Below are positions 46,311 through 55,876 of a stretch of DNA of 64,000 nucleotides, one piece after another (within the stretch, counting starts at the first letter, position 1; the number at the start of each line of letters is the position of its first letter). The DNA is from an uncultured Porticoccus sp. (GTDB lineage: Bacteria; Pseudomonadota; Gammaproteobacteria; Pseudomonadales; Porticoccaceae): assembly GCF_913061305.1 (NCBI RefSeq), contig NZ_CAJXST010000003.1, positions 248,001 through 312,000 on the forward strand, read 5' to 3'. The position numbers and the translations under genes are program-made. Under the pieces are notes generated by a model that was not told where the DNA came from, made no database searches, and was given only the letters and a program-made list of their open reading frames with translations.

Positions 46311-46461
46311 AATACCATGATTTAAAAAAGCCCTAAATACATACATAAGGTCTTTAAAATCAATATGCTATGTATTCCCAATACCATGACTCATTTGAAA
46401 CACTCTTCATGGTATTGAAGCTTGACCTTAACTAGGCCTCAGTCAATACCATGAAAAGTGT
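46311..46461. repeat. Four copies of AATACCATGA between fic and guaA
   Basis: The 10-mer occurs at 46311-46320, 46380-46389 and 46445-46454 on the plus strand and inverted (TCATGGTATT) at 46407-46416. The last two copies extend to a 19-base inverted repeat (46400-46418 against 46443-46461) with a single mismatch, and copies two and three form a second hairpin. The copies lie between the 3' ends of two convergent genes, so classical operators are not expected. Confidence 0.7.
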
Positions 46462-46531
46462 CATTAATAATGCAGAATAACTCGTCAAATAGATTTATTT
46501 TTTCTTATATATTAATGAGTTAAATTTCCGG

Positions 46532-48106
46532 CTACTCCCACTCAATTGTCGCCGGAGGCTTGCTAGAAACATCATAAACAACCCTTGATACTCCACTGAT
46601 TTCATTAATAATTCTATTAGAAACCTGCTCCAGGAGTTGATAGGGCAAATGCGCCCAGCGAGCCGTCATGAAGTCGATAGTTTCCACCGCGCGCAGGGCA
46701 ATCACCCATTCGTAGCGACGGGCATCGCCCACCACACCCACAGACTTGACCGGCAGGAACACGGCGAACGCCTGGCTGGTTTTGTGGTACCAGTCGGCTT
46801 TGTGGAGTTCTTCGATAAAAATGGCATCGGCTTCCCTGAGGATATCGGCGTACTCTTTTTTTACTTCACCGAGAATCCTCACACCCAACCCCGGCCCCGG
46901 GAATGGGTGTCGATACACCATGTCGTAGGGCAGCCCCAGTTCCAGTCCGATCTTGCGGACTTCGTCCTTGAACAGTTCCCGCAGGGGTTCTACCAGCGCC
47001 ATTTTCATGGTCTCGGGCAGGCCTCCTACATTGTGGTGGGATTTGATCACATGGGCCTTGCCGGTCTTGGCCGCCGCCGATTCGATGACATCGGGGTAGA
47101 TAGTACCCTGGGCCAGCCAGTTAACGTCTTTGAGGGTGGTGGCCTCCACATCGAAAACATCAATGAACGTGTTGCCAATGATTTTGCGCTTTTTCTCCGG
47201 GTCAGCCTCCCCCTCCAATTTGCTCAAAAACTGTTCTTCTGCGTCCACACGGATGACTTTCACCCCCATGTTTTTGGCGAACATGTCCATGACCTGATCG
47301 CCTTCGTGCTTGCGCAGCAGGCCGTTGTCGACAAAAACACAGGTGAGCTGGTCGCCGATGGCCTTGTGCAACAACGCTGCGACCACGGATGAATCGACGC
47401 CTCCTGAAAGTCCCAGCAACACCTTGTCACTGCCGACCTGGGCACGCACCCTGGCAATACTGTCCTCAATAATCTGAGCGGGCGTCCAGAGTGCCTCGCA
47501 GCCACAGATATCAAGCACGAAGTGCTCAAACATCCGCATGCCCTGCAGGGTGTGTGTCACCTCCGGGTGAAACTGGACACCATAAAAGTCTTTTTCGGGA
47601 CAACACATGCCGGCAATGGCGCAGGAACCCGTCGATGCCATAAGCTCGAAACCGGTTGGCAGGGTAACCACTTTATCGCCATGACTCATCCAGACATCAA
47701 GCAGTGTGCCCCCGTCATGATCCACATGGTCAGCCACACCCTGGAACAGGCGACTGTTGCCGTGGGTCTTGATCTGGGCATAGCCAAATTCCTGAATGGA
47801 GGAGCCTTCCACGGCGCCACCGAGCTGGGCAGCCATGGTCTGCATGCCATAACAGATACCCAGAACCGGGATACCCAGCTCGAAAACCAGCTGGGGAGCC
47901 CGGGGCGATTCCACGGCGGTGACCGACTCCGGCCCCCCCGCCAGGATGATGCCTTTCGGACCGAAGGCAATGATCTCGGCTGCATCCATATCCCAGGCGC
48001 GGATTTCCGAGTAGACCCCGACTTCGCGTACACGGCGGGCGATCAACTGCGTATATTGGGAGCCGAAATCCAGTATCAGGATTTTGTGAGAATGAATATC
48101 TGTCAT
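46532..48106 (-). CDS. guaA: GMP synthase (glutamine-hydrolysing)
   Basis: This 524-residue enzyme converts XMP to GMP with ATP and glutamine. The N-terminal amidotransferase has the nucleophile loop [16 protein letters not shown] and the His-Glu pair in [10 protein letters not shown]. The ATP pyrophosphatase domain has the P-loop [14 protein letters not shown], and the C-terminal dimerisation domain ends [11 protein letters not shown] as in all bacterial GuaA. It follows guaB by 73 bases. Confidence 0.98.
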   Translation of the reverse strand: MTDIHSHKILILDFGSQYTQLIARRVREVGVYSEIRAWDMDAAEIIAFGPKGIILAGGPESVTAVESPRAPQLVFELGIPVLGICYGMQTMAAQLGGAVEGSSIQEFGYAQIKTHGNSRLFQGVADHVDHDGGTLLDVWMSHGDKVVTLPTGFELMASTGSCAIAGMCCPEKDFYGVQFHPEVTHTLQGMRMFEHFVLDICGCEALWTPAQIIEDSIARVRAQVGSDKVLLGLSGGVDSSVVAALLHKAIGDQLTCVFVDNGLLRKHEGDQVMDMFAKNMGVKVIRVDAEEQFLSKLEGEADPEKKRKIIGNTFIDVFDVEATTLKDVNWLAQGTIYPDVIESAAAKTGKAHVIKSHHNVGGLPETMKMALVEPLRELFKDEVRKIGLELGLPYDMVYRHPFPGPGLGVRILGEVKKEYADILREADAIFIEELHKADWYHKTSQAFAVFLPVKSVGVVGDARRYEWVIALRAVETIDFMTARWAHLPYQLLEQVSNRIINEISGVSRVVYDVSSKPPATIEWE

Positions 48107-48122
48107 AGTCAGTTACCAATCT

Positions 48123-48146
48123 AAAAGGGCTGCTCTAGGCAGCCCT
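48123..48146 (-). terminator. Intercistronic terminator-like hairpin between guaB and guaA
   Basis: On the minus strand AGGGCTGC, a five-base loop and GCAGCCCT are followed by UUUU. This stem of eight pairs sits between guaB and guaA and could partly terminate transcription, lowering guaA relative to guaB, or stabilise the guaB message. The U-tract is short. Confidence 0.6.
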
Positions 48147-48179
48147 GTCGGGTCGTTTTCAACACACCGGAAACCCGGG

Positions 48180-49649
48180 CTATTCACGCCGGTAGTTTGG
48201 AGCTTCCTTGGTGATGGATACATCGTGCACGTGACTTTCACTCATACCCGCAGAGGTCACCCTGACGAAACTGGGTTTGCTGCGCAGGGTTTCAATATCA
48301 ACACTACCGGTATAACCCATGGCTGAACGCACGCCGCCCATCAGCTGGTGAATGATCGCCGATAAAGGGCCCTTGTAGGGAACGCGGCCTTCAATGCCCT
48401 CAGGCACCAGTTTTTCAGTACCCTGGCTTGCATCCTGAAAATAACGGTCGCTGGAACCGCTGGTCTGGGACATTGCGCCCATGGATCCCATGCCGCGATA
48501 GGATTTATAGGTTCGCCCCTGGTATAGCTCAATCTCACCCGGCGCTTCCTCTGTGCCGGCAAACATCGAGCCCATCATGACAGCATGGGCACCGGCGACC
48601 AGCGCTTTGGCGATATCGCCTGAAAAACGGATACCCCCGTCGGCAATAACAGGTATCTGATAACTTGCCAATGCTTCAACCACATTGGCGACGGCAGAAA
48701 TTTGTGGCACACCGATGCCGGTTACAATGCGCGTGGTGCAAATCGAGCCGGGGCCAATACCCACCTTGATACCGTCCGCACCGGCTTTGGCCAGCGCCAA
48801 AGCAGCCTCGGCCGTGGCAATATTGCCACCGATCACATCAACCTCAGGGAACTGGGCCTTGATCTGGCGCACCCGGTTGAGAACATTGCGGGAATGGCCG
48901 TGGGCGGTGTCGACCACCAACACATCCACGCCCTCCCGAACCAGGGCAATAATACGTTCATCGGTGTCGGCGCTGGTGCCCACGGAGGCCCCTACCCGCA
49001 ATCTTCCCTGATCATCCTTGCAGGCGTTGGGATATTTTTCGGCCTTGTCGATATCCTTGACGGTAATCAGTCCACGCAGCTCGAAATCGGCGTTTACGAC
49101 CAATACCTTTTCAATGCGGTGCTTGTGCAGCAGTGCTTTGATCTCGTCTGCGTTGGCCCCTTCCCGCACGGTTACCAGTCGATCCTTGGGCGTCATGATG
49201 GCCGATACCGGCAAATCCAGACTGGGTTCAAAGCGAACGTCGCGGCGGGTGACAATGCCCACCAGCTCCCCGTTATCCAGCACCGGCACACCGGAGATAT
49301 TGTGTTCACGGGTCAGGGACAGCAAGGCACTGACAGGTGCCGAGGCGTCTATGGTAATCGGGTCTTTGACCACACCGCTTTCGAACTTCTTGACGGCGCG
49401 CACTTCCAGGGCCTGTTTTTCAATGGACATGCTCTTGTGAATAATACCGATACCACCTTCCTGGGCGAGCGCGATGGAGAGTCGCGCCTCGGTAACGGTA
49501 TCCATCGCGGCAGAGACGAGCGGAATATTCAGTCCAATGTTCCGCGTCAGGCGGCTTTTAAGAGAAACATCTTTTGCGGTAATGTCGGAATAACCGGGTA
49601 CCAGCAGTACGTCATCGAAGGTGAGAGCTTCTTCTGCGATTCGCAACAT
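48180..49649 (-). CDS. guaB: Inosine-5'-monophosphate dehydrogenase
   Basis: This 489-residue NAD-dependent enzyme makes XMP from IMP, the first step of GMP synthesis. The catalytic cysteine loop is [15 protein letters not shown], and the flap region contains [11 protein letters not shown] pair of CBS domains is inserted at about residues 95-205. Gene order guaB-guaA is standard. xseA lies divergently, as in many gammaproteobacteria. Confidence 0.98.
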   Translation of the reverse strand: MLRIAEEALTFDDVLLVPGYSDITAKDVSLKSRLTRNIGLNIPLVSAAMDTVTEARLSIALAQEGGIGIIHKSMSIEKQALEVRAVKKFESGVVKDPITIDASAPVSALLSLTREHNISGVPVLDNGELVGIVTRRDVRFEPSLDLPVSAIMTPKDRLVTVREGANADEIKALLHKHRIEKVLVVNADFELRGLITVKDIDKAEKYPNACKDDQGRLRVGASVGTSADTDERIIALVREGVDVLVVDTAHGHSRNVLNRVRQIKAQFPEVDVIGGNIATAEAALALAKAGADGIKVGIGPGSICTTRIVTGIGVPQISAVANVVEALASYQIPVIADGGIRFSGDIAKALVAGAHAVMMGSMFAGTEEAPGEIELYQGRTYKSYRGMGSMGAMSQTSGSSDRYFQDASQGTEKLVPEGIEGRVPYKGPLSAIIHQLMGGVRSAMGYTGSVDIETLRSKPSFVRVTSAGMSESHVHDVSITKEAPNYRRE

Positions 49650-49865
49650 CAGGATGGCTTACCTCGTCAGGGGAGTGGATTTCAGCGCTTGAGCGTCAGA
49701 CAATGGATCGTTACCGTGCCATAGCTCAAGGATAAAAGTAAGCGCGCTATTATAAAGGCATGGTCGGCTAAAAAATACTTTTTTCAATAGGTCTGGTGAC
49801 CACCGGTTATAGCCAATAGCTATTATTTATAATTGACTCGATTCACTGGTGATGGACAATGCGCT

Positions 49866-51209
49866 ATGCCTGACATACCAATCACTTTGACCGTTACCCA
49901 ACTAAACCGTCGCGCCAGACAGTTGCTTGAAACCCACTTTCCCCTGGTCTGGGTCGAGGGTGAAATATCCAACCTCTCCCGCCCCGGCTCCGGACACTGG
50001 TATTTCACGCTCAAGGACGAACAGGCCCAGGTTCGCTGTGCGATGTTTGCCAATCGAAATGCCCATGTCCGTTTCAGCCCCGAACATGGCAATCATGTAT
50101 TGGCCCGCTGCAGGGTCAGCCTGTATGAAGGCCGGGGTGACTTCCAGTTGATTGTTGAACACCTCGAAGAAGCCGGTTTCGGGGCATTGCAGCGTCAATT
50201 TGATGCACTGAAACAGCGCTTGCATGCCGAGGGGCTTTTTAACGATCGTCACAAACAGCCACTGCCGACCCAGCCGCAGCGGCTGGGTATCATTACATCG
50301 CCTACCGGCGCGGCCCTGAAGGACATTCTCGCGGTGCTGAAACGCCGCTTTCCGGCCATCGCAGTGAGAGTTTACCCTGCGCTGGTTCAGGGAAAAGCCG
50401 CTGCCGCACAGATCGCAGCGGCCATTGAGCTGGCCAACCACGATAATTACTGTGATGTGCTGATTGTCGGCCGCGGCGGCGGTTCCATTGAGGATCTATG
50501 GCCTTTTAACGAAGAGATCGTCGCCAGAGCAATTTACCGCAGCCGGATTCCGATTGTGAGTGCGGTGGGCCATGAGATTGATTTCACGATCAGTGACTTT
50601 GTCGCTGACTACCGTGCGCCTACCCCATCCGCCGCGGCCGAAGTGTTGAGCCCCGACGGCAACAAACTGCTCGACCAATTGCGCGGTTATGAAAAGTTAC
50701 TTTGCGAAACCATTTCGCGGCGGCTGCAATCAACTTCGCAGCGCCTGGACAGCCTGACCCGTCAATTGCGGGATCCCGGAGAACGGCTCAAACATCAAGC
50801 GCAACAGCTCCAGGCCCTGCAAGCGCGACTGGTCCGAACCACCGCGGGACAACACCAACAGCTGGATACGCAGTTACAGCATTTGCGTACCCGCCTGGAG
50901 CAAGTGGGCCCCGGTTATCGAATCGACCGTTTGAGCAACAGCCTGAATTTGCTGACTCACCGGCTGGAACGCGCCATCGACACTCTGCTTGAGCAAAAGA
51001 AAATCCGGTGGCACAACGCCCTACAACTGCTCAACGCCGTGAGCCCGCTGAAAACGCTGGAACGGGGGTATGCTATTGTTACAGACCAACAGCACCACAT
51101 ATTGCGGGGCGTCGCAACCGTACAGGTCGGTGACAGCATTACCACACGGCTGGCGAATGGTTCCCTGAAATGCAAAGTCGATAAAATTTTTCCGGATTCA
51201 GAGTCATGA
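49866..51209 (+). CDS. xseA: Exodeoxyribonuclease VII large subunit
   Basis: This 447-residue protein is the catalytic subunit of exonuclease VII, which degrades single-stranded DNA. It has an N-terminal OB-fold (LTVTQLNRRARQLLETHFPL, then VEGEISNLSRPGSGHWYFTL), the catalytic domain (RLGIITSPTGAALKDI, IVGRGGGSIEDLWPFNEEI, SAVGHEIDFTISDFVADYRA) and a long coiled-coil C-terminal region. ATG 49866 is chosen over an upstream TTG, since homology begins at this Met. The small subunit XseB is not adjacent. Confidence 0.96.
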   Translation: MPDIPITLTVTQLNRRARQLLETHFPLVWVEGEISNLSRPGSGHWYFTLKDEQAQVRCAMFANRNAHVRFSPEHGNHVLARCRVSLYEGRGDFQLIVEHLEEAGFGALQRQFDALKQRLHAEGLFNDRHKQPLPTQPQRLGIITSPTGAALKDILAVLKRRFPAIAVRVYPALVQGKAAAAQIAAAIELANHDNYCDVLIVGRGGGSIEDLWPFNEEIVARAIYRSRIPIVSAVGHEIDFTISDFVADYRAPTPSAAAEVLSPDGNKLLDQLRGYEKLLCETISRRLQSTSQRLDSLTRQLRDPGERLKHQAQQLQALQARLVRTTAGQHQQLDTQLQHLRTRLEQVGPGYRIDRLSNSLNLLTHRLERAIDTLLEQKKIRWHNALQLLNAVSPLKTLERGYAIVTDQQHHILRGVATVQVGDSITTRLANGSLKCKVDKIFPDSES

Positions 51210-53101
51210 AACGATACCTCGGTCTTTGTCTGCTTGCGATTACAATCCAGACACCGACTGAATCAACCGCTGAACCCTTGCCGACACCCCAGTCGGAACC
51301 ACCTGCTTCTATCTGGGATATCTCCGATCTGTATCCGGATATCGCCAGCTGGGATGACGCACGCAATAGTGCCACCACACAAATCAGTGCCATCAGTGAG
51401 TGCGAAGGTATGCTCGGTGGCAGCGCGGACGTGTTGGCTGATTGCCTGAACCAGATTACCAACACCTACAAGGCCCTGCTCAGACTTTACGTTTATGCCT
51501 TTCTGAACAAAGACACCAACCAGAGCAATATCCAGTATCAGGAACGTGCGTCAGCTGCCCAGGCATTACTTGCCGAGTTCACAGAGGCCACGCGCTTTGT
51601 GAAGCCGGAGCTCAGTCATATCGGAGAGGCAACCCTCAACCGTTACCTCGATGAAAGCGCACGACTTGAAGAGCACGATTTTTTTATCCGCAATACCCTG
51701 CGCCAATCTGAACATATTCTCAGTGAAGAGGGGGAGCGCGTGCTCACAGCAGCCTCAGATGCGCTGCAATCGGCCTCAAGCACCTACAGTGTGCTGGTCA
51801 ACAACGACATTCCCTGGCCGGAAATCACCCTGTCGGATGGCACGAAAGTCACGCTCAGCCCGATGGCCTATGAAGTCCACCGGGCATCGGCAAACCGCAA
51901 CGACAGAAAACGGGTATTTGAGAGCTTCTGGGGTACCTACCAGCATTTTCGCCAGACCCTTGCCATTACCCTGGAGGGTCAGGTAAAAAAAGAGGCGATG
52001 GTAGCCCGAGTGCGCGGTTTCGACTCATCGCTGGATCGCGCCCTGTCCCAGGACAACATCCCTGAAGCGGTTTACCGGACACTGTTGTCGACCGCCAATG
52101 AGCACCTCGCATCGCTCCACCGCCTGCTTGGGCTGCGTCAACGAATACTCGGCCTCGGGAAATCCCGTTACTACGACCTCTACACACCCGCCGTCACCCT
52201 GCCCCGGGAATATACACTTGAGGACGCCACTACCCTGACACAGGCCGCGCTCAGGCCCCTGGGCAGTGATTATGGCGAATCACTCAGCGAGGCGCTGAAA
52301 CAACACTGGCTACATGCGTATCCTGCACCAGACAAGCGCAAGGGTGCCTATGTGATGGGAGCCGCCTATGATGTCCACCCTTTCCTGATGTTGAATTTTG
52401 AAGGTACCTTTGACGCTGTCAGTACCTTTGCCCACGAATGGGGGCACGCCATGCACTCCCTGATGGCTAACAGTCATCAACCCTTCAGCAAATCAGCTTA
52501 TTCCGGTTTTATTTCAGAAATCCCCTCGGCGGTTAATGAATTACTCCTTTTTGATTATCTCCGCGACAACGCATCAAGCGACGATGAACAATTGTTTTAT
52601 CTGTTTCGCGAACTGAATCTTTTGCGAGGTGCTTTTTTTCGACAGGCCCAGTTTGCTGAATTCGAACTGGCTATCCATGAGCAGGTTGAGAGCGGCGGCA
52701 ATCTGTCCGGTGATAAATTGAATACGCTGTATGGGACCATTCAGAAACGTCATGCGGGCCACAGCATGGGTATCATGCAAGTTGATGAACCCTATACCGT
52801 GGAGTGGGCCTCCATTCCACATTTCTACCGCAACTTTTCTGTGTATCAGTATGCGACGTCTATGGTTGCCGCCTACAACCTGGTAGATCGCATCGCAACC
52901 AGTGGTGAAGAAGCACGGCAACAGTACCTTGACCTTCTCCAGGCGGGTGGGTCTGACTACCCCTACAGACTACTCAAAAACTCGGGGGTGGATCTGGCTG
53001 ATCCGGCCGCGTATCACCCCATAATTCAACGAATGACCCGATTGATGGACGAGGTCGAGCAGATTCTCGACCGGCAGGATGCAAAAAATACATCCCGGTG
53101 A
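51206..53101 (+). CDS. M3 family oligoendopeptidase F-like metallopeptidase
   Basis: This 631-residue zinc peptidase has an N-terminal signal-like segment (YLGLCLLAITIQ). The zinc-binding motif is FAHEWGHAMHSLM, with a second glutamate ligand in the helix beginning FISEIPSAVNELL. The oligoendopeptidase F pattern is seen in SIWDISDLYPDIASWDDA at the mature N-terminus. It probably hydrolyses short peptides in the periplasm. The ATG overlaps the xseA stop (ATGA). Confidence 0.9.
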   Translation: MKRYLGLCLLAITIQTPTESTAEPLPTPQSEPPASIWDISDLYPDIASWDDARNSATTQISAISECEGMLGGSADVLADCLNQITNTYKALLRLYVYAFLNKDTNQSNIQYQERASAAQALLAEFTEATRFVKPELSHIGEATLNRYLDESARLEEHDFFIRNTLRQSEHILSEEGERVLTAASDALQSASSTYSVLVNNDIPWPEITLSDGTKVTLSPMAYEVHRASANRNDRKRVFESFWGTYQHFRQTLAITLEGQVKKEAMVARVRGFDSSLDRALSQDNIPEAVYRTLLSTANEHLASLHRLLGLRQRILGLGKSRYYDLYTPAVTLPREYTLEDATTLTQAALRPLGSDYGESLSEALKQHWLHAYPAPDKRKGAYVMGAAYDVHPFLMLNFEGTFDAVSTFAHEWGHAMHSLMANSHQPFSKSAYSGFISEIPSAVNELLLFDYLRDNASSDDEQLFYLFRELNLLRGAFFRQAQFAEFELAIHEQVESGGNLSGDKLNTLYGTIQKRHAGHSMGIMQVDEPYTVEWASIPHFYRNFSVYQYATSMVAAYNLVDRIATSGEEARQQYLDLLQAGGSDYPYRLLKNSGVDLADPAAYHPIIQRMTRLMDEVEQILDRQDAKNTSR

Positions 53102-53217
53102 GCATCCTGCTGCGCAGGAAAAGCCCTTTCGTCAAAATTTATACAGCGCGCAGGTCAACCGAATCCTTATTCTGGCGTTAAAAGCATCACGTCTTTAATC
53201 ACCAATGAGGAAATACC

Positions 53218-53547
53218 ATGCGACTACTACTATTACTGGCGGGCATTGCTCTCGCCACATCCAGCTTCGCCGAGCCAACAACAAAATCCGATCAGCCCGG
53301 CGATAGAAAAAGTTATACCGGTGCCATGTTTCAAAATATGGATACGGACCAGGACGGCAACATATCAAGAGCAGAGTATGAAGCGGGCCTCCAGAAAAAA
53401 ATGGAAAAACGCATGGCCCACTTCAACGCGATGGACGCGGATGGCAACGGATTGGTGAGTAAAACCGAGGCCATGGAGGCCAGGACGCGAATGAAAGCAG
53501 AATGGAAGGAAAAACGTCGCCTGCATTGTAATAAAGCCGATAAATAG
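53218..53547 (+). CDS. Small exported EF-hand protein
   Basis: This 109-residue protein has a signal peptide (LLLLAGIALATSSFA). It carries two EF-hand calcium loops: DTDQDGNISRAEYE and DADGNGLVSKTEAM, each with Asp at positions 1, 3 and 5 (Asn once) and Glu at 12. The linker and tail are basic. It may buffer or sense calcium in the periplasm; similar proteins are common in proteobacteria and not characterised. AGGAAA lies before the ATG. Confidence 0.85.
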   Translation: MRLLLLLAGIALATSSFAEPTTKSDQPGDRKSYTGAMFQNMDTDQDGNISRAEYEAGLQKKMEKRMAHFNAMDADGNGLVSKTEAMEARTRMKAEWKEKRRLHCNKADK

Positions 53548-53564
53548 GATTGCCCGTGCCCGAC

Positions 53565-53594
53565 AGCCCCGGTTATCACATGGCCGGGGTTGTT
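53565..53594 (+). terminator. Intrinsic terminator after the EF-hand gene
   Basis: AGCCCCGG (53565-53572) pairs with CCGGGGTT (53584-53591) across an 11-base loop, followed by a short U-rich stretch (GTTT). It should end the xseA/M3/EF-hand transcripts before the nitrate region. Confidence 0.65.
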
Positions 53595-53815
53595 TAATAA
53601 CCCATCATTGTTAGCTCGACCACGCCTCACCCCTGGCAAACATACACGCATATTTCATCCCGCCAAATCCTTCGCTGTTGCTATTAGCCAAATACTGATT
53701 TTTGCCCCAAATTACTCCGCACCTGCTTTTTTATCGCACCAAATTCAAACAAAAATTCCTTACCGAGTGCCCTACAGACCGCTCATGACAACTAAAACAG
53801 CCATGATTCAATACA

Positions 53816-53831
53816 TGGCACGCGTTATGCT
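53816..53831 (+). promoter_or_regulatory. Sigma-54 promoter for the porin gene
   Basis: TGGCACGCGTTATGCT matches the -24/-12 consensus TGGCACG-N4-TTGCT with one mismatch, and GG and GC are ten bases apart as required. Transcription would start near 53842, just before the leader hairpin at 53859. Sigma-54 control with an enhancer-binding protein such as NtrC is usual for nitrogen assimilation genes. No clear NtrC site was identified. Confidence 0.7.
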
Positions 53832-53858
53832 TATAAATTTCTGACACTACATCCTACT

Positions 53859-53908
53859 GGGTAATGAAGCCCGTGCGCACCATCCTGCGTACGGGCATTT
53901 TTATTTTT
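53859..53908 (+). promoter_or_regulatory. NasT/ANTAR-responsive leader with terminator, upstream of porin
   Basis: GGGT (53859-53862), loop AATGAA and GCCC (53869-53872) form a hairpin whose hexaloop has A at position 1 and G at position 4, the recognition bases of ANTAR proteins. The GCCC arm is also the start of the 11-bp terminator stem GCCCGTGCGCA/TGCGTACGGGC (53869-53879 with 53886-53896), followed by ATTTTTATTTTT. The two structures exclude each other, so NasT binding would prevent termination and allow porin expression. The nrtA leader has the same design. Confidence 0.75.
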
Positions 53909-53940
53909 GTTTTGGGGAAAACAAACTCGAGGAATTTCAT

Positions 53941-55149
53941 ATGAAACCGAGATCTATTCGACTTTCTGCTTTTGCATTACTGTTTGGCCTGCACCCTCTG
54001 ATGATGGCGAGCGCTGAAGAAGCCACCAGTTTTTCAGAAATATTCACCAAGAGTGATACCAGCTTTACTTTTCGCTATCGATTTGAGCATGTGGATGATG
54101 AAACTGCCGAGAAGAATGCCAACGCATCGACGCTCAAGTCGCGCATAACCTGGGCTTCGGCCAGCTATCACGGCTTTTCCGGCTTACTGGAAGTCGATGA
54201 TGTAAGCCATATTGGCGGCGAAAACTACGCGACACCCTCCAACGGAAAAGTCGGCGAATATCCCATCGTTGCCGATCCGGATGGCACCGATATCAATCAG
54301 GTCTATCTCAAGTATCAACAGGATGGCTTTACCGGTACAGCCGGTCGCCAGCGCATTCTTCATTCCGGCCAGCGGTTTGTCGGCGGTGTGGGCTGGCGCC
54401 AGAACGAACAGACCTATGACTCTGTACGGGTTCAATTGCCCATCGGGCCCGTCACATTGGATTACAGCTATATCTGGGATGTAAACCGAATTTTCGGGCC
54501 CGATACGGGTGGCGCACAGCCGCGTCGCTACGACTCTGACTCTCATGCGCTTTACCTTTCATTTTCGCCATTTGAAGGTCACAAGTTGGCCGCCTTTGCC
54601 TATCTGCTGGATTTTGATAATGCAGCGGCCAATTCATCGCAGACCTATGGTATTGAGTACAGTGGTGCCGTTGGCCCTGTCACCCTGGCAGCCAGTGCTG
54701 CCAGCCAGACCGATTATGCCGATGGGCCAGTGGATTACGACGCCGACTACTACATGGCCGAGATTGGTACAAAAATCAAGGGCATCGGCCTGGGCATCGG
54801 CTATGAATTACTGGGCAGTGATGACGGGATGAAAGCGTTCAGCACGCCCCTCGCCACCCTCCACAAGTTTCAGGGCTGGGCGGATCAGTTTTTGGTCACA
54901 CCGGCCGATGGTATCGAGGATATTTACTTCAAGATGACGGGCAGCGTTGGCAAAACCAATCTGGCCTTTTTCTACCACGATTATTCCGCCGATGAGGGCA
55001 GCGCCGACTATGGCGAGGAATATAATGCCGTGGCAAGCTACCCGATCAACAAATACGTCGGCGTTGAGCTGAAGTACGCCAAATACGATGCCGATGAATT
55101 TTCCCAGGACACGGACAAAATCTGGTTTTCAGTCAATGTGAAGTTCTGA
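53941..55149 (+). CDS. Outer-membrane porin, probably for nitrate/nitrite
   Basis: This 402-residue protein has a signal peptide (ending near MASAEE) and an alternating amphipathic beta-strand pattern with a C-terminal Phe (WFSVNVKF), typical of outer-membrane barrels of the alginate-export/OprD-like kind. The leader before it carries a NasT-type antitermination signal, and nasT and nasS follow. A role in nitrate or nitrite entry is inferred from that control and position, not from a motif. Confidence 0.72.
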   Translation: MKPRSIRLSAFALLFGLHPLMMASAEEATSFSEIFTKSDTSFTFRYRFEHVDDETAEKNANASTLKSRITWASASYHGFSGLLEVDDVSHIGGENYATPSNGKVGEYPIVADPDGTDINQVYLKYQQDGFTGTAGRQRILHSGQRFVGGVGWRQNEQTYDSVRVQLPIGPVTLDYSYIWDVNRIFGPDTGGAQPRRYDSDSHALYLSFSPFEGHKLAAFAYLLDFDNAAANSSQTYGIEYSGAVGPVTLAASAASQTDYADGPVDYDADYYMAEIGTKIKGIGLGIGYELLGSDDGMKAFSTPLATLHKFQGWADQFLVTPADGIEDIYFKMTGSVGKTNLAFFYHDYSADEGSADYGEEYNAVASYPINKYVGVELKYAKYDADEFSQDTDKIWFSVNVKF

Positions 55150-55176
55150 TCCCGGAATATCATCGTGGAATCTCTA

Positions 55177-55214
55177 TCAGTGGCAGGCTATGATTCTCCT
55201 GCCACTGATTTTTT
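55177..55214 (+). terminator. Strong intrinsic terminator between porin and nasT
   Basis: TCAGTGGCAGG (55177-55187) and CCTGCCACTGA (55198-55208) form a perfect 11-bp stem with a ten-base loop, followed by TTTTTT. It separates porin expression from nasT, which begins 49 bases downstream. nasT and nasS therefore depend on read-through or on a promoter in or near this terminator. Confidence 0.88.
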
Positions 55215-55262
55215 CGCACTTTTAAATCTATCCTTCCAACGAATTACTCCAAATCGAGCCCC

Positions 55263-55874
55263 ATGACACCACCTTCAGCCAGGGACCCCATTCGTATCAT
55301 GCTGGTCGATGATCATGTCGAACGATCTGCCAGTGTCGAAGAAAAACTCCGGGATTCCGGTTTTGAAGTCATTTCGCGGTTGCCATCGGCGACCGGATTA
55401 CTGTTCCAGATCGAACAGCATCAGCCAGACCTGGTATTAATCGACATTCAGTCGCCCGGTCGTGATGTGCTGGAGAGTCTCTCGGTGGTCAACCACCACA
55501 ATCCGCGACCGGTAGTCATGTTTTCCCATGAAGAAGATCCCGCTTTTATCGAACAGGCCGTGGACGCCGGAGTGACTGCCTACCTGATGGATGAGCTGAA
55601 CCCGGACCGGGTCAAACCGGTTATTGATCTGGCCATTGCCCAGTTCAAGTCCTACCAGTCCCTGCGCAAGGCCCTGGATGACGCACGCACCAAGCTTGCC
55701 AGTCAGTCTGTGATAGAAGAGGCAAAACAACTGCTGATGGCTCAACGTGGCATCAGCGAAGACAAGGCACACAAAACCTTGCGGACACTCTCGATGGACA
55801 CCAACCAGAGTTTACCCGAGGCAGCTCGGTCAGTGATTAATATTCTGGGAAAGCCCAGTAACAACGCGAGATAA
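55263..55874 (+). CDS. nasT: NasT-type ANTAR antiterminator
   Basis: This 203-residue protein has an N-terminal receiver-like domain (IRIMLVDDHVERSASVEEKL, with the VLIDIQSPG acidic region) and a C-terminal ANTAR RNA-binding domain (SQSVIEEAKQLLMAQRGISE and KAHKTLRTLSMDTNQ). NasT binds hexaloop hairpins in nitrate-assimilation leaders and stops termination when released from NasS by nitrate or nitrite. Two such leaders are present, at 53859 and 57309. The gene is followed by nasS after two bases. Confidence 0.92.
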   Translation: MTPPSARDPIRIMLVDDHVERSASVEEKLRDSGFEVISRLPSATGLLFQIEQHQPDLVLIDIQSPGRDVLESLSVVNHHNPRPVVMFSHEEDPAFIEQAVDAGVTAYLMDELNPDRVKPVIDLAIAQFKSYQSLRKALDDARTKLASQSVIEEAKQLLMAQRGISEDKAHKTLRTLSMDTNQSLPEAARSVINILGKPSNNAR

Positions 55875-55876
55875 TC

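Noticed and set aside
46311-46461. Possible CRISPR array from the four repeated 10-mers
   Set aside because: Repeats are too short, occur in both orientations and are unevenly spaced; no cas genes are present.
48702-49724. 340-codon open frame opposite guaB
   Set aside because: Antisense shadow of guaB with no independent support.
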